A DNA stretch of 64,000 nt from Rhizobium terrae. GTDB taxonomy: Bacteria > Pseudomonadota > Alphaproteobacteria > Rhizobiales > Rhizobiaceae. Below, piece after piece: positions 6,668 through 15,003 of the stretch. The stretch spans positions 156,141 through 220,140 of the forward strand of contig NZ_QJKM01000013.1 in assembly GCF_003425685.1 (NCBI RefSeq), written 5' to 3'. The notes under the pieces were generated by a model. That model did no database searches and was not told where the DNA came from. It was given only the letters and a program-made list of their open reading frames with translations. The position numbers and the translations under genes were made by a program. Every line of letters starts with the position of its first letter. The first letter of the stretch is position 1.

Positions 6668-9103
6668 ATGACCGATACACCCGTCAGCGAGAACGGCGCG
6701 AGTGCCGAATATGGTGCCGACTCGATCAAGGTTCTGAAGGGCCTCGATGCCGTGCGCAAGCGCCCCGGCATGTATATCGGCGACACCGACGACGGCTCCG
6801 GCCTGCATCACATGGTCTACGAAGTCGTGGACAACGCGATTGACGAGGCATTGGCCGGCCATGCCGACCTGGTGACGGTGACGCTCAATCCGGACGGTTC
6901 CGTCACCGTGACCGACAACGGCCGCGGCATTCCGACCGATATCCACAGCGGCGAGGGCGTCTCCGCCGCCGAAGTCATCATGACCCAGCTCCATGCGGGC
7001 GGCAAGTTCGACCAGAATTCCTACAAGGTCTCCGGCGGTCTGCACGGCGTCGGCGTATCCGTCGTCAACGCGCTCTCCGTCTGGCTGAAGCTGCGCATCC
7101 GCCGTAACGGCAAGGTCCACCAGATTTCCTTCACCCACGGGGTGGCCGACGCCCCGCTCGAAGTGGTCGGAGAATACGAGGGCCGGTCGGGCACGGAAGT
7201 GACCTTCCTGGCAAGCCCCCAGACCTTCACGATGACCGAGTACGACTACAACACGCTCGAACATCGCCTGCGCGAACTGGCCTTCCTGAATTCCGGTGTC
7301 AGAATCCGGCTCACGGACAAGCGCAAGCCGGATATCAAGGAAGAGGAGATGCTGTATGATGGCGGCCTTGAAGCCTTCGTCCGTTATCTCGACCGCTCCA
7401 AGAAGCCGCTCGTCGAAAAGCCGGTCGCCATCAAGGGCGAGAAGGACGGCATCACCGTCGAAGTGGCCATGTGGTGGAACGACAGCTACCACGAAAACGT
7501 GCTATGCTTCACCAACAACATCCCGCAGCGCGACGGCGGCACCCATATGGCCGGTTTCCGCGGCGCCCTGACGCGCCAGGTGACCTCCTATGCGGATAGC
7601 TCCGGCATCACCAAGAAGGAAAAGGTGACGCTGCAGGGCGAGGACTGCCGCGAAGGCCTGACCGCCGTCCTGTCGGTCAAGGTGCCGGATCCCAAATTCT
7701 CGTCGCAGACCAAGGATAAGCTCGTATCGTCGGAAGTCCGGCCCGTGGTCGAAAGTCTCGTCAACGAGGCGCTGAGCACCTGGTTCGAAGAGCATCCAAC
7801 CGAGGCCAAGATCCTTGTCGGCAAGGTGGTCGAGGCGGCCGTCGCCCGCGAAGCCGCCCGCAAGGCCCGGGAACTCACCCGCCGCAAGGGCGTTCTCGAC
7901 ATCGCCTCGCTGCCCGGCAAGCTTGCCGATTGCTCCGAGCGTGATCCGGCCAAATCGGAAGTCTTCCTCGTCGAAGGCGATTCGGCCGGCGGTTCCGCCA
8001 AGCAGGGCCGTTCACGCGAGAACCAGGCCATTCTCCCCTTGCGCGGAAAAATCCTCAATGTCGAGCGCGCTCGTTTCGACAAGATGCTCTCCAGCCAGGA
8101 GATCGGCACGCTGATCACCGCGCTCGGCACCTCGATCGGCAAGGACGAGTTCAATGCCGACAAGCTGCGTTATCACAAGATCATCATCATGACGGACGCC
8201 GACGTCGACGGCGCCCATATCCGCACCCTGCTGCTGACCTTCTTCTTCCGGCAGATGCCGGAACTCATCGAGCGTGGCCATATCTATATCGCCCAGCCGC
8301 CGCTCTATAAGGTCACTCGCGGCAAGTCGATCCAGTACCTGAAGGATGAAAAGGCGCTGGAGGAATATCTGATCGGCATGGGTCTCGAAGAGGCGACCCT
8401 GAGGCTCGGCTCGGGCGAGGTGCGGGCCGGCCAGGACCTTCGCGAGGTCATCCAGGATGCCTTGCGGCTGCGTTCGCTCGTCGAGGGACTGCATTCCCGC
8501 TACAACCGCGCGATCATTGAGCAGGCGGCGATCGCTGGCGCTCTCAACCCGGAACTGACCGACAATCGCGAGCGCGCCCAGCAGACCGCCGACGAGGTGG
8601 CCCGCCGTCTCGACATGATCGCCGAGGAGACCGAACGCGGCTGGTCCGGCCACGTGACCGGCGAGGGTGGCCTGCGCTTCGAGCGCATGGTGCGCGGCGT
8701 CCGCGAAGTCGCCTTTGTCGACGTCGCGCTGATCGGCTCGGCCGATGCCCGCCATATCGATCACATGGCGGCTCGTCTGCAGGAGATCTACCGCACGCCG
8801 CCGGTTCTTGCCCGCAAGGACGGCGAGCAGGAAATTTCCGGTCCGCGCGCGCTTCTCGACCTGATCTTCGCCTCCGGCCGCAAGGGCCTGTCGATGCAGC
8901 GTTACAAGGGTCTCGGCGAGATGAATGCCGAACAGCTCTGGGAAACGACGCTCGATCCGAACGTTCGCTCGCTGCTGCAGGTCAGGGTCAACGACGCGAC
9001 CGATGCCGACGGCCTCTTCTCGCGCCTGATGGGTGATGAAGTCGAGCCGCGTCGCGAGTTCATTCAGGAAAACGCGTTGAGCGTCGCCAACCTGGACATC
9101 TAA
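6668..9103 (+). CDS. gyrB: DNA gyrase subunit B
   Basis: Encodes 811 residues, full length for an alphaproteobacterial GyrB. It supplies the ATPase and TOPRIM parts of gyrase, which introduces negative supercoils. Seen in order: GHKL ATPase with EVVDNAIDEALAGHA, DNGRGIPTD and GGLHGVGVSVVNALS; transducer; TOPRIM with EGDSAGGSAKQGR, LPLRGKILNVE and DADVDGAHIRTLLL; and the C-terminal GYKGLGEMN-type segment (QRYKGLGEMNAEQLWETT). A TTG one codon upstream is also in frame, but the ATG is the usual start. Followed by a repeat element and a strong terminator. gyrB is commonly near the origin, which fits the parS-like sites nearby. Confidence 0.99.
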   Translation: MTDTPVSENGASAEYGADSIKVLKGLDAVRKRPGMYIGDTDDGSGLHHMVYEVVDNAIDEALAGHADLVTVTLNPDGSVTVTDNGRGIPTDIHSGEGVSAAEVIMTQLHAGGKFDQNSYKVSGGLHGVGVSVVNALSVWLKLRIRRNGKVHQISFTHGVADAPLEVVGEYEGRSGTEVTFLASPQTFTMTEYDYNTLEHRLRELAFLNSGVRIRLTDKRKPDIKEEEMLYDGGLEAFVRYLDRSKKPLVEKPVAIKGEKDGITVEVAMWWNDSYHENVLCFTNNIPQRDGGTHMAGFRGALTRQVTSYADSSGITKKEKVTLQGEDCREGLTAVLSVKVPDPKFSSQTKDKLVSSEVRPVVESLVNEALSTWFEEHPTEAKILVGKVVEAAVAREAARKARELTRRKGVLDIASLPGKLADCSERDPAKSEVFLVEGDSAGGSAKQGRSRENQAILPLRGKILNVERARFDKMLSSQEIGTLITALGTSIGKDEFNADKLRYHKIIIMTDADVDGAHIRTLLLTFFFRQMPELIERGHIYIAQPPLYKVTRGKSIQYLKDEKALEEYLIGMGLEEATLRLGSGEVRAGQDLREVIQDALRLRSLVEGLHSRYNRAIIEQAAIAGALNPELTDNRERAQQTADEVARRLDMIAEETERGWSGHVTGEGGLRFERMVRGVREVAFVDVALIGSADARHIDHMAARLQEIYRTPPVLARKDGEQEISGPRALLDLIFASGRKGLSMQRYKGLGEMNAEQLWETTLDPNVRSLLQVRVNDATDADGLFSRLMGDEVEPRREFIQENALSVANLDI

Positions 9104-9109
9104 GAAGGC

Positions 9110-9192
9110 GTTCCTCGGGCTCGTCCCGAGGATCTAAGCCGCGTCAACCGACTCGACGTGGATAGATTCTCGGCTCAAGCCCGAGAATGACG
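9110..9192. repeat. Intergenic palindromic mosaic repeat, copy 1
   Basis: Two short palindromes flank a spacer: CTCGGGCTCGTCCCGAG near 9114-9130 and TTCTCGGCTCAAGCCCGAGAA near 9168-9188, with GCGTCAACCG between. Copy 2 after pckA has the same first palindrome, the same GCGTCAACCG-like spacer and a comparable second palindrome; a diverged copy 3 follows folC. This is the pattern of the short repeated intergenic mosaic elements known from rhizobia. Confidence 0.75.
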
Positions 9193-9214
9193 AAACCGAA
9201 TATTTAGCTTTCAC

Positions 9215-9246
9215 AAAAACGGCGGCTCCTGTGGGCCGCCGTTTTT
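9215..9246 (+). terminator. Rho-independent terminator of gyrB (bidirectional form)
   Basis: AAAAACGGCGG and CCGCCGTTTTT form an 11-bp stem around a 10-base loop, with the T run on the plus strand and an A run on the other side. It ends gyrB and could also stop minus-strand transcription from the nitroreductase gene. Confidence 0.9.
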
Positions 9247-9264
9247 GTTTGTCCAGTTGAAAAA

Positions 9265-9280
9265 TGTTTCACGTGAATCT
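9265..9280. other. parS-like site 1
   Basis: TGTTTCACGTGAATCT matches 13 of 16 positions of the bacterial parS consensus TGTTTCACGTGAAACA, including the whole TTCACGTGAA core. It lies head-to-head with site 2, about 14 bp away, in the gap after the gyrB terminator. Confidence 0.6.
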
Positions 9281-9293
9281 TTCCTGTGGATAC

Positions 9294-9309
9294 GGATTCA
9301 CGTGAAACA
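9294..9309. other. parS-like site 2
   Basis: GGATTCACGTGAAACA matches 14 of 16 positions of the parS consensus. The identical 16-mer occurs again after the DUF2852 gene, and a 15/16 copy follows pckA, always between genes. Confidence 0.65.
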
Positions 9310-9331
9310 ATTCCTGACGACGGCGAGGGCG

Positions 9332-9931
9332 TCATGCCTCGCCGGTGAATTTTCCCTCGAAGGCGATCTCGGAGACCGGCTTGCGCTTGCTCGGGAATTC
9401 CCGCTCGGCAAGATCGTCGGGCAGGGTGCTCCGGTCGGCGATCCGGCCGATCGCCGCCGCCGCTTCCGGCCGGTATCCCTCCGGAAGAGCGAGCACCTCG
9501 ACCGCCTTTTCCTTGTCGAACCCTTCCATGCCATGGGCGTGGTAACCGAGCTTCATCGCTTGGCAGATGACGGAAAACCAGGCCGCGCCCGTATCGTAGG
9601 AATGGGTATAGGCGGTGCGCCGCTCTCCGTCATGGCTGATGCGGTAGGTCTTCGAAACGACGATCATCAATGCGGCGGCATTCCGGGCCCAGCGCTGGTT
9701 GCCGGGGACAAGAATATCGAGCAGCACGTCGAACGAGGGCGTACCGCGCAGGCCGTAGACGAAGCGCCAGGGCTGGTTGTTGCCGGAAGACGGCGCCCAG
9801 TGGGCCGCGTCCAGAATAGTCAGCATTGTCTCCCGGCTCACCGTCTCGTCGGTAAAGGCCCGCGGCGACCACCGGTCGAGAAAGAACGTGTCGATCGGAA
9901 ATTCCGAATCGCGGGTGTTGCTGCTGGTCAT
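9332..9931 (-). CDS. Nitroreductase-family FMN-dependent oxidoreductase
   Basis: Encodes 199 residues. Family features are DRWSPRAFTDETVSRETMLTILDAAHWAPSS at the N-terminus (R-S-P-R-x-F and A-x-W-A-P-S, FMN phosphate binding), NNQPWRFVY, and a C-terminal GRIADRSTLPDDL. Such enzymes are homodimeric flavoproteins that reduce nitro groups, quinones or other small molecules with NAD(P)H; the substrate cannot be told from sequence. The start is the ATG of MTSSNTRDS, about 20 bases after a plausible AGGA. A longer frame would add 43 residues overlapping the next promoter. Convergent with gyrB. Confidence 0.88.
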   Translation of the reverse strand: MTSSNTRDSEFPIDTFFLDRWSPRAFTDETVSRETMLTILDAAHWAPSSGNNQPWRFVYGLRGTPSFDVLLDILVPGNQRWARNAAALMIVVSKTYRISHDGERRTAYTHSYDTGAAWFSVICQAMKLGYHAHGMEGFDKEKAVEVLALPEGYRPEAAAAIGRIADRSTLPDDLAEREFPSKRKPVSEIAFEGKFTGEA

Positions 9932-10100
9932 GGCGTCCTCGTGAAAATGATTTATGTGCGGGGCTGGAGGCGAAGAATAGGGGTCATCCGCCGCTTGGCA
10001 ACAGATTTCCGGTTGCCGTACCGGTGGCGTGGAAATGAGGGGTGACAAGCCCCGGCGCATGTTTCATAAACCTTCGCAAATCGAAGTGGAGGGACATCCT

Positions 10101-10943
10101 TTGAAACTGATGCGTGTTGGCGAGCTGGGCCATGAAAAGCCGGCAATTCTCGATGGCAATGGCAGGATCCGCGACCTCTCCGGCCATGTGGCCGATATCG
10201 GCGGCGCCGCCATCTCGCCGGAGGGCTTGAAGAAGATCGCCGCTCTCGATTTCGAAAGCCTGCCGGAACTGCAGCCGGGCCGCATCGGCGCCTGCGTCGC
10301 GGGCACCGGCAAGTTCATCTGCATCGGCCTCAACTATTCCGATCACGCCGCCGAGACCGGCGCCACGGTTCCGCCGGAACCGATCATCTTCATGAAAGCG
10401 ACCTCGGCGATCGTCGGCCCGAACGACGATGTCGTCATTCCCCGCGGTTCGGTGAAGACCGACTGGGAAGTCGAACTCGGCGTCATTATCGGCAAGACGG
10501 CCAAATATGTCTCCGAAGCGGACGCGCTGGACTATGTCGCCGGCTACTGCCTGACCAACGACGTTTCCGAACGCGCCTTTCAGTCCGAACGCTCCGGCCA
10601 GTGGACCAAGGGCAAGTCCTGCGACACGTTCGGCCCGATCGGCCCCTGGCTCGTCACCCGGGACGAGATCGCCGACCCGCAGAACCTCGGCATGTGGCTC
10701 ACCGTCAATGGCGAGAAGATGCAGAACGGTTCGACCAGAACGATGGTATACGGCGTCCGTTATCTCGTCTCTTATTTGAGCCAGTTCATGTCGCTGCATC
10801 CGGGCGACGTCATCTCCACCGGCACGCCGCCCGGCGTCGGCCTCGGCATGAAGCCGCAGCGCTTCCTGAAAGCCGGCGATGTCGTCGAGCTCGGCATCGA
10901 GGGTCTCGGCACCCAAAAACAGACCTTCGTTGCCGATATCTGA
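10101..10943 (+). CDS. Fumarylacetoacetate hydrolase family protein
   Basis: Encodes 280 residues from a TTG start with GGAGGG placed 6-7 bases upstream; an ATG three codons later is the alternative. The fold is that of FAH/ureidoglycolate lyase-like enzymes: GTGKFICIGLNYSDHAAETG, PIIFMKATSAIVGPNDDVV, then the metal-binding DWEVELGVIIGK and SYLSQFMSLHPGDVISTGTPPGVG. Members hydrolyse or decarboxylate beta-diketo acids or ureidoglycolate using a divalent metal. The exact substrate is unknown and no catabolic neighbours are present. Divergent from the nitroreductase gene, with which it shares the intergenic region. Confidence 0.85.
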   Translation: MKLMRVGELGHEKPAILDGNGRIRDLSGHVADIGGAAISPEGLKKIAALDFESLPELQPGRIGACVAGTGKFICIGLNYSDHAAETGATVPPEPIIFMKATSAIVGPNDDVVIPRGSVKTDWEVELGVIIGKTAKYVSEADALDYVAGYCLTNDVSERAFQSERSGQWTKGKSCDTFGPIGPWLVTRDEIADPQNLGMWLTVNGEKMQNGSTRTMVYGVRYLVSYLSQFMSLHPGDVISTGTPPGVGLGMKPQRFLKAGDVVELGIEGLGTQKQTFVADI

Positions 10944-11258
10944 AAATTCAAATGCGCGCTGTTTGTGCGGCGGTTTGCGCAATGCGGATAACCTATAAGT
11001 GATGATGGACCTGTGTTTGGCCGGAACACGGGTCCTTAACCACTCTTGGAAGACGGAACTTTAAGGCTTACATGCCATTGTAAGGTTACCAGATGATCTC
11101 GGTATCCACCCGTCCCTGCCCAGGCAAATCCAGCCGGTATCCCCACCATGTTGCACCGCAATAAAAAAGTGCTAGCCTATCCCCATCCTGCTCCTGAACC
11201 GGTCGGTTCGATGTCCTTCTCGGACACGCTGTCGGAAATGACGAAAGGTAGCACTTCG
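10944..11258. other. Structured intergenic region before phaZ
   Basis: No gene is called in these 315 bases. Two hairpins stand out. The first pairs 11007-11016 with 11026-11035 (ten base pairs including one T-G wobble, nine-base loop). The second is CTTACA...TGTAAG at 11067-11084. Neither is followed by a T run. The region must contain the phaZ promoter and may contain a small RNA or a leader structure. Confidence 0.4.
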
Positions 11259-12542
11259 ATGTTCTATCAGCTTTACGAGATGAATCACGCGGCCGTGGCG
11301 CCGCTGCGCGCGGCTGCGGATGCCATGCGCTTCTTTTACAGGAACCCTCTGAACCCGCTCTCCTACACGGAATTCGGCCGCACCGTTTCGGCCGGCCTCG
11401 AGCTTTTCGAACGCGTCACCCGCCGTTACGGCAAGCCGGAATTCGGCCTTCCGGTGACGACCGTCGATGGTCGGACCGTGGACGTGACGGAGGAGATCGT
11501 CTGGGCCAAGCCCTTCTGCAACCTCCTGCATTTCCGCCGCGACCTGCCGGCCGGCAGGGCGCCGGACCAACGGATTCTGATCGTCGCGCCGATGTCCGGC
11601 CATTATGCGACGCTGCTGCGCGGCACGGTGGAAGCGCTGCTGCCGCATGCGGAAGTCTACATCACCGATTGGATCGATGCCCGCATGGTACCGCTTACCG
11701 AGGGCCGCTTCGATCTCGACGACTATATCGACTACGTCATCGACATGCTGCATGCGGTCGGTCCCGGCGCGCATGTCGTCGGTGTTTGCCAGCCTTCGGT
11801 GCCGGTGCTCGCCGCCGTTGCGGTGATGGAATCCCAGCGCGATTCGATGCTGCCTGCCTCGATGACCCTGATGGGCGGCCCGATCGATACCCGCATCAAC
11901 CCGACCGCGGTCAACAAGCTTGCCGAAGAACATTCGATCGAATGGTTCCGCGATAACGTCATCATGAACGTGCCGTGGCCGCATGCCGGTTTCATGCGCC
12001 GGGTCTATCCGGGTTTCCTGCAATTGTCCGGCTTCATGTCGATGAACCTCGACCGCCATGTGAGCGCCCACAAGGAGTTCTTCGAACATCTCGTCAAGAA
12101 CGATGGCGAGTCCGCCGAGAAGCACCGCGATTTCTACGACGAATATCTTGCGGTCATGGACTTGACGGAGGAGTTCTATCTCCAGACGGTCGAGACCGTC
12201 TTCATCCGGCATTCGCTGCCCAAGGGTGAGATGATGCACCGGACGGTGCGGGTCGATACTAAGGCGATCCGCAACGTCGCGCTCCTGACGATCGAAGGCG
12301 AGAACGACGACATTTCCGGCCTCGGCCAGACAAAGGCGGCGCAGACTATTTGCTCCAACATCCCGGACGAGATGCGCCTGCATTACATGCAGCCGGATGT
12401 CGGCCATTACGGCGTCTTCAACGGCTCCCGCTTCCGCCGTGAGATCGCCCCGCGCATCGTCGACTTCACCCGGCAACATGCCAGGACTGTGACGAAGAAG
12501 ACCCCGGTCAAGCGCGTCATCAAGGGTGGCAAGGCGGATTGA
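11259..12542 (+). CDS. phaZ: Intracellular polyhydroxybutyrate depolymerase
   Basis: Encodes 427 residues of the PhaZ family, which degrades stored poly-3-hydroxybutyrate in the cytoplasm. The N-terminus MFYQLYEMNHAAVAPLRA is characteristic. The catalytic nucleophile is the cysteine at residue 177 in GVCQPS, replacing the lipase serine; ITDWIDARMVPL precedes it, and the acid and histidine lie in ENDDISG and PDVGHYGVFNG near the C-terminus. The tail is lysine-rich (KKTPVKRVIKGGK). An upstream in-frame start would add 37 residues without family support, so the MFYQ start is preferred. Monocistronic, followed by an inverted-repeat element. Confidence 0.93.
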   Translation: MFYQLYEMNHAAVAPLRAAADAMRFFYRNPLNPLSYTEFGRTVSAGLELFERVTRRYGKPEFGLPVTTVDGRTVDVTEEIVWAKPFCNLLHFRRDLPAGRAPDQRILIVAPMSGHYATLLRGTVEALLPHAEVYITDWIDARMVPLTEGRFDLDDYIDYVIDMLHAVGPGAHVVGVCQPSVPVLAAVAVMESQRDSMLPASMTLMGGPIDTRINPTAVNKLAEEHSIEWFRDNVIMNVPWPHAGFMRRVYPGFLQLSGFMSMNLDRHVSAHKEFFEHLVKNDGESAEKHRDFYDEYLAVMDLTEEFYLQTVETVFIRHSLPKGEMMHRTVRVDTKAIRNVALLTIEGENDDISGLGQTKAAQTICSNIPDEMRLHYMQPDVGHYGVFNGSRFRREIAPRIVDFTRQHARTVTKKTPVKRVIKGGKAD

Positions 12543-12571
12543 GCTCCCCCCGATTGAGGTAGGCGGGTGTC

Positions 12572-12701
12572 GCCCCCTCACCCGGCCTCCACTACGTTCG
12601 GCCACCCTCTCCCCGAGGGGAGAGGAGAATCTGAGACGTCGCGGCAACTTTCCTTCTCCCCAGCGGGGAGAAGGTGGCCCGAAGGGTCGGATGAGGGGGC
12701 C
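12572..12701. repeat. Nested inverted-repeat element after phaZ
   Basis: GCCCCCTCA on the left pairs with TGAGGGGGC on the right about 115 bases away. Inside, TCTCCCC...GGGGAGA palindromes occur twice and GGCCACC pairs with GGTGGCC. Elements of this design are frequent between genes in rhizobia. It is not coding, although short frames cross it. Confidence 0.7.
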
Positions 12702-12853
12702 ACACCCTCCGCCCTATCCCGATTTCCCCCAAGCATTTCAGCATCTTCTTGAATTTAATAATCCATCTTCTTGAAGGCGCATCGGGCACTCACCAAATCG
12801 AAATCAGACGGGCTGGCAGTTGGCCACCCGCTGAAACCAACAGGGTGTGACCT

Positions 12854-13279
12854 ATGAACCAGTCAGCATTGATTCGTCCGGAATGGACGCCGGCCACCAT
12901 CGCCCTCATGGTGCTCGGTTTCGTGGTCTTCTGGCCTCTGGGCCTGGCCATGCTTGCCTATATCATCTTCGGTGACAGGCTTCGCGGCTTCAAGCGCGAT
13001 GCCAATAACCGGGCGGACCGCTGGTTTGCCGGCTGCCGCCGCGCGACCTCGCGTTACAATACGCATTTCACCAGCGGCAACGTCGCCTTCGACGATTGGC
13101 GCAAGGCCGAGCTCGACCGTCTCGAAGAAGAGCGCCGCAAGCTCGACGAGATGCGCGAAGAGTTCGACAGCTACATGCGCGAGCTTCGCCGCGCCAAGGA
13201 CCAGGAAGAATTCGACCGTTTCATGCGTGACCGCAGGAACAACCGTCCTGCCGGCGACAATCCGGTCGTGGACCTCTGA
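12854..13279 (+). CDS. DUF2852 membrane-anchored protein
   Basis: Encodes 141 residues. A single hydrophobic segment, IALMVLGFVVFWPLGLAMLAYIIFG, spans about residues 16-40. It is followed by a conserved FSSGNxAFDxWRxxEL-like block (TSGNVAFDDWRKAELDRLEEERRKL) and a charged helix that predicts a coiled coil up to residue 130. The architecture fits DUF2852, restricted to alphaproteobacteria and of unknown function. Its stop is followed after 13 bases by a parS-like site and then a terminator. Confidence 0.87.
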   Translation: MNQSALIRPEWTPATIALMVLGFVVFWPLGLAMLAYIIFGDRLRGFKRDANNRADRWFAGCRRATSRYNTHFTSGNVAFDDWRKAELDRLEEERRKLDEMREEFDSYMRELRRAKDQEEFDRFMRDRRNNRPAGDNPVVDL

Positions 13280-13291
13280 CTGGTCTCGTCT

Positions 13292-13307
13292 GGATTCACG
13301 TGAAACA
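13292..13307. other. parS-like site 3
   Basis: GGATTCACGTGAAACA, identical over all 16 bases to site 2 downstream of gyrB, 4.0 kb away. It matches 14 of 16 parS consensus positions and sits between a stop codon and a terminator, outside any gene. Confidence 0.65.
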
Positions 13308-13382
13308 ATCGTGCGGCGCAAAGTGTCTGCGGTTTTGCGGCAACGCCATGCGAAAATGGAAATCGAACGTGCAGTGTTTATG

Positions 13383-13410
13383 GCCGGCGTCCTGAGACGC
13401 CGGCTTTTTT
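13383..13410 (+). terminator. Rho-independent terminator after the DUF2852 gene
   Basis: GCCGGCGTC pairs with GACGCCGGC (nine base pairs, CTGA loop) and is followed by six T residues on the plus strand. Confidence 0.9.
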
Positions 13411-13438
13411 ATATTCGGGAATCGGCTAAAACAGGATC

Positions 13439-14200
13439 ATGTTCGCGCTTCTCAAAAAACCTGTCCGTGCGAAATCGAAACCGCTCGAAACGGTGAAGCG
13501 CACCCTTCACGTCGGCACGCGCTCGATGCCGCTGACCATCAGGGAAAACCGCCGCGCCACCCGCATCACGCTGCGCATCGAGCCGGGCGGCCGGGCGCTG
13601 GCGCTGACGGTGCCGGCCGGCCTGCGCAAACACGAGATCGACGATTTTCTCGACCGACACCAGGGCTGGCTCCTGACCAAGCTCGCCAAGTTCTCGGCCG
13701 AAAACCCCGTCCGCTCCGGCGGCCGCATTCCCTTCCGGGGCGTCCCGCACCGTATCGAGCACACAGGCACCTTGCGCGGCGTCACCGAAGCGACCGTGGT
13801 CGATGGCGAGCCGGTGCTGAAGGTCAGCGGCCTGGAGGACCATATGGGCCGCCGGCTTTCCGCATTTTTCAAGAAGGAGGCGCGCAAAGACCTGGAAGTG
13901 CTGGTGGCGCGCCACGCCGCCGCCATCCGCAAGCCGGTGAAATCGGTTTCGATGAAGGACACCCGCAGCCGCTGGGGCTCCTGTTCCTGGGATGCAAACC
14001 TCAGCTTCTCCTGGCGCATCGTCATGGCTCCGCCGCTGGTCATCGATTACCTCGCGGCTCACGAGGTGGCGCATCTGAAGGAGATGAATCACGGCCCGAA
14101 ATTCTGGGCGCTCTGCCGGGAGCTCTGCCCGAGGATGGAAGAGGCGCGAAAGTGGCTGAAGCAGCACGGGTCGCAATTGCACGCGATCGATTTTGATTGA
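13439..14200 (+). CDS. YgjP/DUF45-family zinc metalloprotease
   Basis: Encodes 253 residues. The C-terminal part has the family signature: RWGSCSWDANLSFSWRIVMAPP then DYLAAHEVAHLKEMNHGPKFWAL, in which HEVAH supplies two zinc-binding histidines and the catalytic glutamate and the later H of MNHGP the third ligand. The N-terminal domain (residues 20-110) contains RRATRITLRIEPGGRALALTVP. YgjP-like proteins are M48-related; a physiological substrate is not known. No signal peptide is seen, so it is probably cytoplasmic. Starts 29 bases after the preceding terminator, so it has its own promoter. Confidence 0.9.
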   Translation: MFALLKKPVRAKSKPLETVKRTLHVGTRSMPLTIRENRRATRITLRIEPGGRALALTVPAGLRKHEIDDFLDRHQGWLLTKLAKFSAENPVRSGGRIPFRGVPHRIEHTGTLRGVTEATVVDGEPVLKVSGLEDHMGRRLSAFFKKEARKDLEVLVARHAAAIRKPVKSVSMKDTRSRWGSCSWDANLSFSWRIVMAPPLVIDYLAAHEVAHLKEMNHGPKFWALCRELCPRMEEARKWLKQHGSQLHAIDFD

Positions 14201-15003
14201 GGACTGGTCGGCGAAGCCGACGAAACGATCCGGCGAAATCATTTCGAAGGATGAACGCCCGAGCGTAAGCGAAGGGCTGAAGCGGTCGAGCCCGGAACTA
14301 TCCCCTCACGTGCAATTTCCAACACTTAGCCCGTGGTTCAATATTGAAATTGCTTTCTCTCCCTCAAGGGAGAGATAACGGTGCCGCACCGCTGCAATTC
14401 TCTCAAGCGTGGAAGCCGGTGCGACAAAAATTTGTGGCCCCTCGACCTCTCTCCTGTGGGAGAGGTTGCAAAATCAAGACCTTAGCGTCAGCGAAGGCTT
14501 GGATTTTGTTGGTGAGGGGATCCCTCCGCCCCGAAACTTTTCCCCGCCCTCCGAAGCCGTGCCATCATCTCCTCGTCCTGCTTCGGCTGCACCGGTCCGC
14601 ATAACCGGCGAGGCGGGACCGGTGATCCGGCGGACTGTCCTTATGCAAACGGGCTGCCGGGGGCTGCGCAGAAAATGGTCTCCCTCCCGCCTCAAGGCGG
14701 GGCGTGCGTGTGTCGCACACAACCCGGTATGGCATCCGTGCTCATCTCCACGGAGTTAAATTCCATACCGCCGCAGAGGGACCGGAGTTGCGCGGATAAA
14801 CACACCGAACGGGGCACGTCGCGTGTCACTGTTAAAATTTCATTCGAGGCACACGACGTGTCCCGGCCGAAACGGAAAACCGCCCGCAGCACCAAGGGAG
14901 GACTCCGTCTGCCGCTGGCCTAGCATTAGTTTTTGGCCGAGTTCGATCCGAATAGCAGGATTTGCCTCGACTCCGGCAAGATTTCATGTCACTCCCGCAC
15001 CTC
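14201..15003. other. 803-bp intergenic region before trpF; repeats, no gene recognised
   Basis: No frame here has a convincing start, codon pattern or family resemblance. The left half holds a nested inverted-repeat element (annotated separately). The middle, 14540-14760, is GC-rich and contains GGACCGGTG/CACCGGTCC-like and CCTCCCGCCTCAAGGCGGGG short palindromes. The last 200 bases, before trpF, must hold the promoter of the trpFBA operon; a segment with TTAAAATTTC near 14834 is the most AT-rich. A small RNA or a decayed gene cannot be excluded. Confidence 0.45.
14300..14521. repeat. Nested inverted-repeat mosaic between the YgjP-like gene and trpF
   Basis: The ends are ATCCCCTCAC and its complement GTGAGGGGAT. 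Internal palindromes are TCTCTCCCTCAAGGGAGAGA near 14357-14375 and CCTCTCTCCTGTGGGAGAGG near 14447-14466, with AAAATCAAG and CTTGGATTTT arms near 14470-14507. This layout, an outer terminal repeat with smaller hairpins inside, is like other rhizobial intergenic mosaics. Confidence 0.7.

Noticed and set aside
8648..8665. CACGTGACC in gyrB as parS
   Set aside because: Lies in coding sequence and lacks the TT/AA flanks of the core.
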